In this document: positions 1 to 9,440 of the stretch, in pieces | Position numbering within the stretch: position 1 is the stretch's first letter | How the letters are laid out: the number at the start of each line of letters is the position of its first letter | From: Ricordea florida | Taxonomy: Eukaryota; Cnidaria; Anthozoa; Corallimorpharia; Ricordeidae | Reading direction: 5' to 3' | Assembly: GCA_949710005.1 (NCBI GenBank) | Contig: OX453287.1 | Coordinates: 18,561,017-18,625,016, forward strand | DNA length: 64,000 bases | Translations under genes and position numbers: made by a program | The notes under the pieces: model-generated | Databases searched by the model: none | What the model was told of the DNA's origin: nothing | Seen by the model: the letters and a program-made list of their open reading frames with translations, nothing else

Positions 1-485
1 CTTTCAAGAAGCTTTTTGACTTCTTCCTCCTCGAGTCCAAGGTCGTAAATGACAAGTTTTACTCCTGGAAGGTGTACAGGTATTGTGGCAGTGTTAAAGA
101 ATGACTCATTGAAATGGTTACTCGAGATGGCTGTAACAGGAACAACATTAGGCAGTGATTCCACGCTTTTCATTTCCACTGGTTTGTTTTTAAACGTTTG
201 TGTCCTGAGAATGTGTTTTACCATGTGAGCGGTTGAACTATCAAAAATGAATTCTTTCCCGGTGACGAGCGGATTCTTTGGCAAAGAATACTGATAACGT
301 GTAGCGTTGCCGAGAACTCGAAGTTCGTATTGTTTAGACTGCAGTTCACGCAGGACGGCGCTGCTGTACATGTCAACGTGATCGCGTTGAAACGTTGGCA
401 ACAGAATTTTCCAAGAGACATATACGACTAACAATGACGTAAATAAGCCCAACACCAAAAGGAATCTTCGGATTTTGCGCCTCAT
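1..485 (-). CDS. Type II membrane protein, N-terminal part (runs off window)
   Basis: An open frame of about 161 codons starts at the ATG complementary to 483-485 and leaves the window without a stop. The N-terminus is basic (MRRKIRRF) and is followed at about residues 8-25 by one hydrophobic segment (LLVLGLFTSLLVVYVSW). This is a signal-anchor layout typical of Golgi or secretory type II proteins. The lumenal part has Asn-X-Ser/Thr sites (NAT, NES) and ends near the edge with LVIYDLGLEEEEVKKLL, a pattern that reminds me of glycosyltransferase-like DUF1647-type animal proteins. The family call is from memory and weak; the membrane topology is directly visible. It is probably the first coding exon of a gene that extends left of the window. 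Confidence 0.65.
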   Translation of the reverse strand, partial: MRRKIRRFLLVLGLFTSLLVVYVSWKILLPTFQRDHVDMYSSAVLRELQSKQYELRVLGNATRYQYSLPKNPLVTGKEFIFDSSTAHMVKHILRTQTFKNKPVEMKSVESLPNVVPVTAISSNHFNESFFNTATIPVHLPGVKLVIYDLGLEEEEVKKLLE

Positions 486-845
486 TCCTACTGAACAGAT
501 CTCCGTGTAGCAAACTGAACAGTTCTTCTGACAAACGGACTATGAAAATAAGCGCACGGCCTCAGGGGGTCGCCACAGTGAGTGGAGCCACGTCATGTTA
601 TTCAGATGTTTTGGTGTTTCACTTCTAGTAAAAATTGATTCCTACTGACCTGAAAATCGAAGCAAAAGCATAAACAGAGAAATTAGATTTCCCTGGAAAA
701 CATCCAAACCAAAAAGAGAAAAGGCTTTGTAATCTCATTACAAAACCTTGTAAGTTGGGATCTCTGACCTTGCGGTAAGCGCACAATCGAAAGCAACATC
801 TTTTGAACTAAATCAAGGCAGAAATTAAAATGAAGTTTGAATAGG
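486..845. other. Intergenic stretch upstream of the type II protein
   Basis: No coding frame or recognisable repeat. It lies between the minus-strand start at 485 and the outer transposon terminus at 846, so it may contain the promoter of the left gene. No clear TATA box or other motif was found. Confidence 0.4.
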
Positions 846-928
846 CCTTATTCGTATTCCCGGACTAGCCTGGGACGAGTATTTTTTTCGCACGAAAGTG
901 CACGAAAGCGAGGCTCATGCGGGGGAAA
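846..928 (+). repeat. Left terminal inverted repeat of the ISL2EU-like element
   Basis: The outer 20 bases and the inner GAGGCTCATGCGGGGGA block pair with 18960-19031 in inverted orientation. The sequence between the blocks has diverged. Confidence 0.75.
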
Positions 929-932
929 ATTA

Positions 933-2282
933 ATGGCTAAACATAATTGCTGCGCTTATGCGTGCTCCAACAGCACTGAAAAACAAAAAAAAACCGTCTG
1001 AAATATCCAGAACTCAAGGAAATAACATTTCACGCTTTTCCTATGGACGACCGAAAGAAGACTTACGCACCCGAAATGAATGAAAGCGAGAGAAGAAAAA
1101 GGTGGAGAGCTGCTTGTCGTTTGAGCAGTTTTAATGTCACAAGACATACACGAATTTGTTCAGCACACTTGGAAGGTGGATTAGGACCCACAAAGCTTAA
1201 TCCGGTCCCAACAATTTTCAGTTTTCCGACTCATTTGCAGCCCAAAACCCAACGGAAGCGAACAGATCCAGAGGAAAGAAGACGAGGAGCTTTGAATTGT
1301 TTACAAAACAAAACCAAGACTGCACCAAGGGAAAAAGTAGGTAAAGCAACAAGAACAAGGAAAACCAAGAACCAGAGGGCCTGTCATCACAACTCCAGGT
1401 AACTGCGTGTTCGAGCGACATGGATTTTATTTTATCTGAGGAGAGTGAGATGAAAACTGAACAGGCACCTGATCCAAGGTCCCTTGTAGACAAGTGTATC
1501 CAAACCGACCTTACTTGTGAAGATATCGGCTGCATGGAAGCAGCTAAGGCTAAACTGGAAAATAAACCAGAAGTGAAGAGAGAAATGTTTATAGATGACG
1601 TGCTGAAAAGTAACAAGTCTGTATGTTTCTACACTGGACTTCCCTCCTATGCCTGTCTTATGATGTTGTTCTCCTTTCTTAAACCTCTTGCAAATACAAT
1701 GAAATATTGGGACAACAAGAAAAAGGGACAGAGGGAAACATATCAGGTATCTTAATTTCATTTATTTTAACATTAATAACGTTCTTGTACAGCAGTCTTG
1801 TTATTAATATTTCCTTTCAGTTGGTCTCAAACATTGAAAATTATGGCATAAAATGTTTCAGTTTTGATATTAATGGTAATACAACATTCTAATTCTAAAA
1901 ATTATAAGATTATTGCATAGGAATGTTTGCCTCATCAACTCAACTCTGCACATTTTTACTTCACAGGAAGATGAACATGTTGGCAAGCCTGGACGAAAGA
2001 GGCAGATGTCATTATTTGCTGAATTTGTAATGGTACTTGTGAGACTCAGGCTTGGACTGCTACAGAGTCACCTGGCTGACATTTTTGCAATTTCTCAAAG
2101 TTCAGTTTCCAAGATTTTCACCACTTGGATTAATCTTCTGTATCATGTATTTAAGGAAGTTCTTATAATATGGCCTGCAAAGGTTCAAATTCAAAAGCAC
2201 ATGCCCAAGAGGTTTAGTAAGTATCCTCGGACCCGTGTAATTATTGACTGTACAGAGTTCTTCATAGAGAAGTCCACTCTTT
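933..2282 (+). pseudogene. THAP-domain DDE transposase, frameshifted and truncated
   Basis: An ATG at 933 opens the first Cys pair of a THAP zinc finger (CCAYAC). The frame is broken in an A-run near 975-993 and continues in another frame with ITFHAFPMDDR, then W, then CSAHLEGG, completing the C2CH pattern. A second frame change lies between 1320 and 1345. The next segment has CIQTDLT and FYTGLPSY, familiar from THAP-containing animal transposases. A 220-bp intron (GT at 1747, AG at 1966) separates it from an exon with a helix-turn-helix (LRLGLLQSHLADIFAISQSSVSKIF) and the start of a DDE_Tnp_4 core (TRVIIDCTEFFIEKSTL). Homology stops near 2282, where an internal deletion joins it to the opposing gene. 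Frameshifts and loss of the catalytic region make it inactive. Confidence 0.8.
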
Positions 2283-2284
2283 GT

Positions 2285-2450
2285 GGGTTTAGTAAAATCC
2301 ATGTCTAATGCTTGTGTCATGCCCTCATGAGTCCTCTTCCTTTGTTTCCAAGTACATTTCCTCCCAGTGCAGGTTATTACAACATTTTCTCTTAGTGTTG
2401 CTTCAAGGTCAATAAGCGAGGCACCAATGTGCCGGCAAGCACCATCAGCC
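2285..2450 (-). pseudogene. SWIM-domain exon of the SAP/YqaJ transposon protein
   Basis: On the minus strand this exon starts at 2450 after an AG acceptor (2451-2452) and encodes ADGACRHIGASLIDLEAT followed by CTGRKCTWKQR. The CxH pair of a SWIM zinc-binding motif and a following Cys pair are visible. The upstream exon lies 15.9 kb away at 18388-18955; the two would join in frame if the Polinton were treated as part of the intron. Homology stops near the deletion junction at about 2285, before the expected YqaJ-type exonuclease domain. I recognise this as the ISL2EU companion protein from memory of the family. Confidence 0.7.
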
Positions 2451-2475
2451 CTGATCAAGAAATCAGGAATTAGGA

Positions 2476-2480
2476 AAAGT
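2476..2480. repeat. Left target-site duplication of the Polinton (AAAGT)
   Basis: AAAGT lies directly before the terminus at 2481 and is repeated at 18185-18189 directly after the other terminus. Polintons usually duplicate 6 bp; only 5 bp match here. Confidence 0.8.
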
Positions 2481-2549
2481 AGAGATATGTAATTCGCAGC
2501 TACGAAGACAAAAATATTTAACAAAAAATTGTCCAAGAATTTATCAGAG

Positions 2550-2680
2550 ATATGCCAAGCCTATGCCAAGCCTATGCCAAGCCTATGTAAAATCTGATGA
2601 AGGGATCTGCCAAGCCTATGCCAAGCCTATGCCAAGCCTATGCCAAGCCTATGCCAAACCTATGTGAAATCTGATGAAGG
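2550..2680 (+). repeat. 11-bp tandem repeats in the left terminus
   Basis: Units of ATGCCAAGCCT repeat three to five times per block. The blocks are separated by a conserved spacer with GATGAAGGGATCTG. The 11-bp period places every unit on nearly the same face of the DNA helix, which would suit cooperative protein binding. That last point is inference. Confidence 0.85.
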
Positions 2681-2717
2681 GATCTGGTCACAAAACCGAC
2701 ATGAAAATTTTGCATAA

Positions 2718-2751
2718 CCTCTGCAAAAGTTCTGTTTTACAGTTGCAGAGG
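2718..2751. other. Palindrome in the Polinton terminus
   Basis: CCTCTGCAA (2718-2726) and TTGCAGAGG (2743-2751) form a perfect 9-bp stem with a 16-nt loop. The right terminus carries the same structure. Confidence 0.7.
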
Positions 2752-2824
2752 TTTTCGAACTAGGGAGACTGGGATAAAAAATGAAAAATAAATGTTATTT
2801 AAAAAGAAGAATTAATATACAAAA

Positions 2825-5800
2825 ATGGAAAGGCTACTCAAATTGAAACTTGATGAATTGAAATTGTATGGGGAAAGGTATGCTATTCCAAAATGGCGAA
2901 GAATCAGAAAAGCAGAACTTGCTAAAAATTTATATAATATTCCTAACTTCATGAAAAAGTTTAATAAAATTAGTGGAGATCTTACTCGCGATAAAAGATT
3001 GGGGGTAATATTAAATGATGAAGAGATTAAAAAACCTGAAACTAATAAACATAAAAAACAAAAAACCACAACAAACAAATATGATGATGAATGGGAAAAA
3101 ATTAAACAAAATGTAAAATCTATAAAGGGGCAAACAAAGGAGGGTGTAAGACCAAAAACAAAACCCATCCCTAAAAGAAAACTTGCACCTACTTTTATAA
3201 AACCTAAAAAGCCATCAATCAAAACTTTTAATTGGGGAAATTATTCATTTAGGGTGATGGATAAAGATGAGTTTTCCAAAAAGATTGTAGATTTAATCAA
3301 TGAAAATATCATAAAACTTAATAATAAACAACCAAAACCTAGAGAAAAGGTAAAAATATCTGATAGTGTGAGAGATGAATTGGTTGAAAAAGAATTTAAT
3401 ATAATAGAACGAGAGACTGCATTGAGTGGGTATTTGAAGGTATATAGGATAAATGGAAGTAGGGGGTATGATCCTTTAAGATATCTAAATAAAATAAAAT
3501 CCAAAGTTATAGATCTAATTAAACAGAAAAAGAAACCAATCAAGGTAAAATTTATGTTAACATGTATTTTTACAAAAGAGTCTTTAATTGAGGGTGCTTT
3601 GGGTCGTGTTTTGGATGAAGTTGAAGGATACTTTAACTCAAATGTGGAAATAATTACTGATTCAGATGATTTAAGTGAGATGTTTGATATTATGAAAAAT
3701 AAAATACTAAAGGAATATGAAAGTTTTTATGTTGGTGGGTATAATTTTAAATTTAAGTATGTGAAAAAGTTTGAAATTGGCGTTGTGCCATACACCCCCC
3801 TTAGGGGAAGTTCATATATTCCTTTACCAAAAGAATTAGCCGCCAAACAGGGTATTATTAACCCTAAGAATTTTAATGATAAAGAATGTTTTAAGTGGGC
3901 AATAATGATATATATAATGATACATAAATATGGGAAAGATGTTCATCTAGAGAGAATAACAAAAGAAATGAAAGAAAGATCTAAGGAATTAAACTGGGCA
4001 GGGATAGAGTTTCCTGTTTCAGTGTTTGGCACAAATCAGATAGGAAAGTTTGAAAGCCAAAATCCATATGGTATTAATGTTTTTTCTTATGAAGAGGGGG
4101 AGTTAAGAATAATTAATAGAAGTAGAAAATTAGATGTGGAAAAGATAAATTTACTTTTTTTAACGGAGGGTGAAAAAACACATTTCTGTTTTATTAAGAA
4201 TATTGGAAGGATAAATAATAAAAACTATAATAACAGTAAGCATACCCGCTTCTATTGTGATAATTGTATAAATTCATTTTATTCAGAACAGACATTGGAA
4301 GAACATAAAATAATTTGTTATAATAATGAAGAAGTTATGATAAAAATGCCAAAGAATGAAGATGGGACCCCCAAACATATTGAATTCAATAATTTTAATA
4401 GAAAAATGAAAGTATCTTTTTGCGCATTTGCTGATCTTGAGTGTTTTACATATAAAATGGATTCATGCTCACCAGATAAAAGTAAAAGTTATACTGAAAA
4501 ATATCAGATGCATAAACCATCAGGATATAGCTATATTACAAAATTTTTTGATGATGGAATATGTGCGCCCACTTTTAAAAAATACACCGCTAATTTCTCA
4601 GAGGATGATGTGGGAAAGAAATTTGTATCATCATTAGAGAAAGAAGCTAAGAAAATTTATGAAATTATCAAATCTAGAGATAAAGAATATTATAAAAAGG
4701 TGGTTATGAGTGAAGAGGATAAAATAGATTATGAATATGCTACTCACTGCCATATTTGTGAGAATAAATTAGGAGAAGATAAGGTGTTGGATCATTGTCA
4801 CTTAACAGGAAAGTATAGAGGGGCTGCGCATAAAAAATGTAACTTAGATTATACAATTCCCGACTTTATTCCAGTAATAATTCACAACTTATCCAGATAT
4901 GATTCACATTTTATTATAAATAATCTTGGATTAACAGAAGGTAAAATAGATTGCATACCAAAAAATGAGGAAAATTATATTTATTTCAAAAAAGATGTTG
5001 TGGTAGATAGTTATATTGATAAAAATGGTAATCCAAAACCAATAACAATAGAATTAAGATTCATAGATTCATTTAAATTTATGCCTAGCAGTCTTAGTAA
5101 CTTAGTTGAAAATCTTACAAAATGTGGAAATTGTGATGCATGTAAACCTGGAGATTGTATAAGGAGATACATAAAAGATGGAAAGATTATTCAGTATAAA
5201 GGTATTGGAAAATGTGGTGAATGTAAGAATTGTCATTTAGCTGAAAGTAAGTGTATTTCACCAACAGATGAAAAACTAACTCTTACTAGAAGATATTTTG
5301 GAAAAAATATGAATATTATGATTAGAAAGGGTGTTTTCTTTTACGATTACTTTGATGGTTTTGATAGACTAAATGAAACTGAAATTCCACCAAAGGAGGC
5401 ATTTTACTCAAAACTAAATGATGAACATATAACAGAAGATGATTACCAACATGCTAAAAAGGTGTGGGAAACATTTAATATGAAAACAATTAGGGATTAT
5501 CATGACATTTATCTAAAGTCGGATGTACTGCTCTTAGCAGATGTATTCGAAAACTTTAGAAATGTTTGTATTAAGAACTATAAGTTGGATCCAGCTTGGT
5601 ATTTTACTTCACCTTCGCTGGCTTGGGATGCAATGTTAAAGTTAACTAAAGTTAAATTGGAGCTACTAACTGACGTTGATATGTTACTTATGTTTGAACA
5701 AGGTGTGCGGGGAGGTGTTTCTCAAATATCAAATAGATACGCTAAAGCTAACAACCCATACATGTCAAACTTTATATTAGGTCTAATCAAATCATATATT

Positions 5801-7033
5801 GTATATCTAGATGCAAATAATCTATATGGTGGAGCAATGAGTGAAAAACTGCCCACACATGGTTTTGGTTGGGTGGAAGAAAAAGATTTCAAAAACTGGA
5901 GAAATATACCAGGTGTATATAAGGTTGATTTGGAATATCCTAAACATCTTCATGATTTACATAATGATTATCCTCTTGCTCCAGAAAAAATGAAAATTAA
6001 TAAAGTTCAGAAATTAATCCCAAACTTAAAAAATAAGAAAGAATATGTTGTTCACTATAAAACCCTAAAACTTTATGAAAGTTTAGGATTAAAAATAACA
6101 AAGATTCATAAAGGTATTAAATTTGAAGAGTCTGAATGGTTAAAACATTACATTGATTTGAATACCAAACTAAGATCTCAAGCAAAGAATGATTTTGATA
6201 AAGATTTCTTCAAACTAATGAATAACTCTGTGTTTGGTAAAACAATGGAAAATATTAGAAAAAGGGTAGACATTCGTTTGGTTACTAATGAAAAAGATGC
6301 AAAAAAATTAACAACAAAACCCAACTTTCATCATTTTACTATATTTTCTGAAAATTTAGCAGCTATACATATGAAGAAAACATCACTAACATTCAATAAG
6401 CCTGTTTACTTGGGTATGTGTATTTTAGATTTAAGTAAAACAATAATGTATGATTTTCATTATAATTATATCAAACCCAAATATAGAGAAAAGGTGAAAC
6501 TACTTATGACAGATACAGACAGCCTTGTTTATTATATAGAAACAGAAGATTTTTATAAGGATATAAAACCGGATGTTAGAGATAAGTTTGATACAAGCAA
6601 CTTTCCTACAGACCACCCATCTAACATTAAGACTGATGTGAATAAGAAAGTTGTTAATAAGTTTAAAGATGAAGCCGGCGGAAAGATAATAAAAGAGTTT
6701 GTAGGTTTGAGGGCAAAGTTATACTCTTATCTAATGGAAAATGATGAAGAAATAAAGAAATGCAAGGGAATGAAGAAAGCAGTCATAAAAAAGAAAATAA
6801 TATTTAATCATTATAAGGATTGTCTTTTTACTGGAAAACCACAGATGAGGCTAATGAATGTAATTAGAAGCTATAAACATGATGTTTATACAGCAACAAT
6901 TAATAAAATTGCTCTATCTTCTGATGATGATAAGAGAATAATTTGTGAAAATAAAATGGATACTTTTGCATATGGTCATTGGCGCCTCAAAACAGAATTA
7001 GGTGGCTGTTCCGTATCAAAAGGTACAACTTGA
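2825..7033 (+). CDS. polB: Protein-primed family B DNA polymerase of the Polinton
   Basis: Replicates the element by protein priming. The 1402-residue frame carries the 3'-5' exonuclease motifs (D537-L-E539 in ADLECF; D693 in SRYDSHFI; YHDIYLKSD at about 892-900) and the polymerase motifs (DANNLYGG from D996; KLMNNSVFGKT with N1133 and G1138; TDTDS with D1230 and D1232; KLY at 1298-1300). The N-terminal half holds extra modules: a SAP-like helical start (residues 1-45), a C2H2 finger (FYCDNCINSFYSEQTLEEHKIIC), an HNH/endonuclease VII-like cluster (C642/C645 and DHCHLTGKYRG from 656), and a Cys-rich insertion (CGNC, CDAC, CGEC, CKNC region) between exonuclease motifs II and III. It is at the long end for Polinton polymerases. 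The stop overlaps the convergent integrase by 58 bp. Confidence 0.96.
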   Translation: MERLLKLKLDELKLYGERYAIPKWRRIRKAELAKNLYNIPNFMKKFNKISGDLTRDKRLGVILNDEEIKKPETNKHKKQKTTTNKYDDEWEKIKQNVKSIKGQTKEGVRPKTKPIPKRKLAPTFIKPKKPSIKTFNWGNYSFRVMDKDEFSKKIVDLINENIIKLNNKQPKPREKVKISDSVRDELVEKEFNIIERETALSGYLKVYRINGSRGYDPLRYLNKIKSKVIDLIKQKKKPIKVKFMLTCIFTKESLIEGALGRVLDEVEGYFNSNVEIITDSDDLSEMFDIMKNKILKEYESFYVGGYNFKFKYVKKFEIGVVPYTPLRGSSYIPLPKELAAKQGIINPKNFNDKECFKWAIMIYIMIHKYGKDVHLERITKEMKERSKELNWAGIEFPVSVFGTNQIGKFESQNPYGINVFSYEEGELRIINRSRKLDVEKINLLFLTEGEKTHFCFIKNIGRINNKNYNNSKHTRFYCDNCINSFYSEQTLEEHKIICYNNEEVMIKMPKNEDGTPKHIEFNNFNRKMKVSFCAFADLECFTYKMDSCSPDKSKSYTEKYQMHKPSGYSYITKFFDDGICAPTFKKYTANFSEDDVGKKFVSSLEKEAKKIYEIIKSRDKEYYKKVVMSEEDKIDYEYATHCHICENKLGEDKVLDHCHLTGKYRGAAHKKCNLDYTIPDFIPVIIHNLSRYDSHFIINNLGLTEGKIDCIPKNEENYIYFKKDVVVDSYIDKNGNPKPITIELRFIDSFKFMPSSLSNLVENLTKCGNCDACKPGDCIRRYIKDGKIIQYKGIGKCGECKNCHLAESKCISPTDEKLTLTRRYFGKNMNIMIRKGVFFYDYFDGFDRLNETEIPPKEAFYSKLNDEHITEDDYQHAKKVWETFNMKTIRDYHDIYLKSDVLLLADVFENFRNVCIKNYKLDPAWYFTSPSLAWDAMLKLTKVKLELLTDVDMLLMFEQGVRGGVSQISNRYAKANNPYMSNFILGLIKSYIVYLDANNLYGGAMSEKLPTHGFGWVEEKDFKNWRNIPGVYKVDLEYPKHLHDLHNDYPLAPEKMKINKVQKLIPNLKNKKEYVVHYKTLKLYESLGLKITKIHKGIKFEESEWLKHYIDLNTKLRSQAKNDFDKDFFKLMNNSVFGKTMENIRKRVDIRLVTNEKDAKKLTTKPNFHHFTIFSENLAAIHMKKTSLTFNKPVYLGMCILDLSKTIMYDFHYNYIKPKYREKVKLLMTDTDSLVYYIETEDFYKDIKPDVRDKFDTSNFPTDHPSNIKTDVNKKVVNKFKDEAGGKIIKEFVGLRAKLYSYLMENDEEIKKCKGMKKAVIKKKIIFNHYKDCLFTGKPQMRLMNVIRSYKHDVYTATINKIALSSDDDKRIICENKMDTFAYGHWRLKTELGGCSVSKGTT

Positions 7034-8070
7034 ATCTCCTCCCTAACAAACCCCCTACTCGGACCATCAACCAAATAATATAAAACCGGCTGATTAGGTG
7101 AAATCAAACTTCTAGAAATATCATAAACTTTGATACTCCAAATAGGATCAGTAGCCCGCCTTTTTTCACCACCCTCAAGTTCGCCAGGAGATAATAAATA
7201 TCTAACTTTTACGCCTGGAGGTAGCCTAACCTCATCAAGACCTACAACTCGCTGATAATTTTTGGGTTCAATATTCACCTCTTTCATTTTTATAGCCTCA
7301 TCAGGCTCTTTACCGGTTATTCTTGTTTTTGTATTATTCAAAGTTTTTAGAATAGCCGGTAATCTTTTCACCCACACCCTTGATCGCTCATCACTAATCA
7401 TTTCCTGCGCGTATTGATGACTAAATAATTTTTCTCCTAATATTCTGTTTGCGTTTTCCACAAATGCTTGAGCTCTATGATTACCAGCTTCACTTCTTTG
7501 TATCCTCACATTATGGTAATTCATGAGTTTACTAACTTCACCCATAAATTCTTTTCCAGGATCAACCATTAATGTTTTAGGGTATTTCAATCTTCTAGAA
7601 TATATTTTCTTAAAAGCTTCTGATATCTCTCGACTTTCTTTTGAGGTTAATGACTCCGCATCTTTATATCTCGAGGCGATATCAACCACAACTAACGCAT
7701 ATTTATATGTTTTTCTTCCAACTCTATCATGAGGTAAAAATAATAAATCTGCTTGATGAATCTGATTTGGTTTATCCACAGTCCAGTGAGGTCTAGGTAT
7801 ATATTTGGGGGCTGGGAGATAGATTTGCCATATTGCCTGTTTTTGCAGCCATTGTTTTGCCACATTTTCACTTACTTTCACTTCGTGGGAGGGCTTTGCC
7901 CGATTAGCCTTTTCAGCTAATTTAGGAATTGCAGAATATCCTTTCCAATATCCCTCAGTTGAATAATATATCCGACTCAAAGTCGGGCCCGACTTGGGCT
8001 TCGCTCGATCCGCCGATATTTTCGATCCGCCGAAGGCGGGGAGAGCTTTGCTCGATAAGTCTGAACTCAT
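6976..8070 (-). CDS. int: Retroviral-like (rve) integrase of the Polinton
   Basis: A 364-residue DDE integrase that would insert the element into the host genome. The catalytic triad is visible as D108 (HQADLLFL), D170 (MVDPGKEF) and E205 (AFVENANRI), with 34 residues between the last two. A basic C-terminal region (about 285-345, VRYLLSPGELEGGEKRRATDP...YYLVDGPSRGFV) resembles the SH3/chromo-like tail of Polinton integrases. Residues 5-35 (SSKALPAFGGSKISADRAKPKSG) are encoded by one of the GC-rich palindromic patches and look like an in-frame insertion. The gene is convergent with polB, with overlapping 3' ends. Upstream of its start I see only a weak match to the promoter motif shared by the other genes. 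Confidence 0.95.
   Translation of the reverse strand: MSSDLSSKALPAFGGSKISADRAKPKSGPTLSRIYYSTEGYWKGYSAIPKLAEKANRAKPSHEVKVSENVAKQWLQKQAIWQIYLPAPKYIPRPHWTVDKPNQIHQADLLFLPHDRVGRKTYKYALVVVDIASRYKDAESLTSKESREISEAFKKIYSRRLKYPKTLMVDPGKEFMGEVSKLMNYHNVRIQRSEAGNHRAQAFVENANRILGEKLFSHQYAQEMISDERSRVWVKRLPAILKTLNNTKTRITGKEPDEAIKMKEVNIEPKNYQRVVGLDEVRLPPGVKVRYLLSPGELEGGEKRRATDPIWSIKVYDISRSLISPNQPVLYYLVDGPSRGFVREEIQVVPFDTEQPPNSVLRRQ
7975..8056. repeat. GC-rich palindromic patch inside the integrase N-terminus
   Basis: A short GC-rich segment in AT-rich DNA, with complementary words such as GATCCGCCG/CGCCGAAGGCGG and GCTTCGCTCGAT/GCTTTGCTCGAT. It encodes low-complexity residues at the start of the integrase. 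Confidence 0.6.
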
Positions 8071-8090
8071 TTAAAGATTAACCAAAGTAT
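8070..8090 (+). promoter_or_regulatory. Promoter-like motif before the major capsid gene
   Basis: TTTAAAGATTAACC begins 34 nt before the ATG at 8104 and matches the motif found upstream of most other genes in the element. Confidence 0.55.
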
Positions 8091-8103
8091 CTTATAAATC
8101 AAT

Positions 8104-9366
8104 ATGATGTCTGAAAAAATTAATCCAAACAGAATTCCACGAGAGCCATTTGGTCTGAAAGCTGAATCAACATTGAATCGAATTACTCTCAATCCATCAT
8201 CAGCCAGCCCTGGAGAAACACTATATATAAATATACCAAAACTTTCAGAGAATTTAGTGATTGTGCCTGGAAGTGTATCTCTACTATTTGACTTGGATGT
8301 AGATGGACACGCTAATAATACACTTGTTAATAATGTGGGAAGGAATCTTGTATCTAGACTTAAAGTTCTTTTTGGAGGTGAAACATTACAGGATACTCAA
8401 AGATACGATCTATTTCAAACCTATCATGATTTATTCTTAACAGATGAAGAACGCGAAGATAGATTAAAACAAGGAATTTCTTCTGAAAATATGAGAAAAC
8501 TTAGAACAAAAGCGGGAGATAAAAAAACACAAGATGTAAAAGAAGTAGCGCTTGCTGCAGTACATAATACAAAATATAGAATACCAATAAATCACCCTAT
8601 TTTAAACGATCATGGTGTTTTTTACCCGAAAGCATTAGAAAATCATCTAACATTTGAGATTACACTTGCTCCAATTAATGATATTGTTGTTTATTCTGAC
8701 ATTACTAAAACCCCAACATATTCAATCAAAAATCTTGAGTTAGAATATTCTTCAATTTCAAGCGAATACTTAGCTCGCGAGGCACAAGCCGCATATCAAG
8801 TTGGTAAAGGATTCTTTTATGAAAATGTTACTTTACACAAAACTTTTACATTTTCCATAGGGGGTGATGGCGTTATAAATCAACATATTAATTTACCCAG
8901 AAGATCAATGACGGGGGTATTATTTTTGTTTACATCATCATTTGCAGCGGGGACGCGTAACTCTGAGAATTTTTACAATCCTGGAATAACTTCTATTAAT
9001 ATAGATGTTGACGGAGTTCCAAATAGAGTATACTCTAGGGGAATGATTCCATCAGATCTGTGGGAGTCAGTAAAGAAACGATTTGAGAGAGATGATGTTT
9101 ATAGTCCCCCATACGGTTCCTCTCGATGGTCGGTAAAGGAAAAGGATTTTTATGCAGATAAGTTTGCTCTTTGGGTTGATATGAGAACACACCCCGATAA
9201 TCACATTCATGGAGGAGGATTAGCATTAAATAATACGCATGATGGTGTAAAAATAGAAATTAAAAGAAAACAGGGTGGATCTGGTACTATAACCTGTCAT
9301 ATGTTTGTTGTTGCTGATGCAATGATGGAAATAATGAATTCAAGTTTGAGATCAATTAAGTACTGA
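8104..9366 (+). CDS. Probable major capsid protein (double jelly-roll)
   Basis: A 420-residue protein without a signal peptide, transmembrane segment or zinc motif. It is rich in beta-forming segments (SVSLLFDLDVDG, RLKVLFGGETL, HLTFEITLAPIND, FTFSIGGDGV, ITSINIDVDGVPNRVYSRG, VKIEIKRKQGGSGTITCHMFVVAD). I remember close relatives as widespread uncharacterised proteins in cnidarian and other invertebrate genomes, next to Polinton genes. Position between integrase and packaging ATPase, length, and beta content favour the major capsid protein. No fold can be proven by eye. A minor structural protein is the alternative. A promoter-like TTTAAAGA lies 34 nt upstream. A second ATG immediately follows the first. 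Confidence 0.68.
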   Translation: MMSEKINPNRIPREPFGLKAESTLNRITLNPSSASPGETLYINIPKLSENLVIVPGSVSLLFDLDVDGHANNTLVNNVGRNLVSRLKVLFGGETLQDTQRYDLFQTYHDLFLTDEEREDRLKQGISSENMRKLRTKAGDKKTQDVKEVALAAVHNTKYRIPINHPILNDHGVFYPKALENHLTFEITLAPINDIVVYSDITKTPTYSIKNLELEYSSISSEYLAREAQAAYQVGKGFFYENVTLHKTFTFSIGGDGVINQHINLPRRSMTGVLFLFTSSFAAGTRNSENFYNPGITSINIDVDGVPNRVYSRGMIPSDLWESVKKRFERDDVYSPPYGSSRWSVKEKDFYADKFALWVDMRTHPDNHIHGGGLALNNTHDGVKIEIKRKQGGSGTITCHMFVVADAMMEIMNSSLRSIKY

Positions 9367-9408
9367 TCGGCGCGTAAGCGCCTCCCCGCTTCGCGGACCG
9401 AAGGAAGA
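9364..9408. repeat. GC-rich palindromic patch between capsid and ATPase genes
   Basis: Contains GGCGCGTAAGCGCC (a near-perfect hairpin) and CCGCTTCGCGGACCGAAGG directly after the capsid stop codon. It could act as a transcription-end or processing hairpin, but patches of the same type also lie inside genes. Confidence 0.6.
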
Positions 9409-9430
9409 ATCTAAAAACATAATGTTATGA
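9409..9430 (+). promoter_or_regulatory. Weak promoter-like motif before the ATPase gene
   Basis: AATCTAAAAACATAATG begins about 32 nt before the ATG at 9441, with TCTAAAAA in place of TCTAAAGA. Confidence 0.35.
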
Positions 9431-9440
9431 TACAAAAATA

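Larger units (their letters stand above)
2481..2803 (+). repeat. Left terminal inverted repeat of the Polinton
   Basis: It pairs with the complement of 17808-18184. It contains two blocks of an 11-bp tandem repeat (ATGCCAAGCCT), each closed by AATCTGATGAAGGGATCTG. A palindromic CCTCTGCAA/TTGCAGAGG segment follows. The inner edge TTATTTAAA lies 22 bp before the polymerase start codon, so the repeat probably supplies its promoter. Confidence 0.93.

Noticed and set aside
2550..2680. Regularly spaced direct repeats resembling a small CRISPR array
   Set aside because: Units are 11-bp tandem repeats inside an inverted terminus of a eukaryotic Polinton, without unique spacers of 25-40 bp or cas genes.
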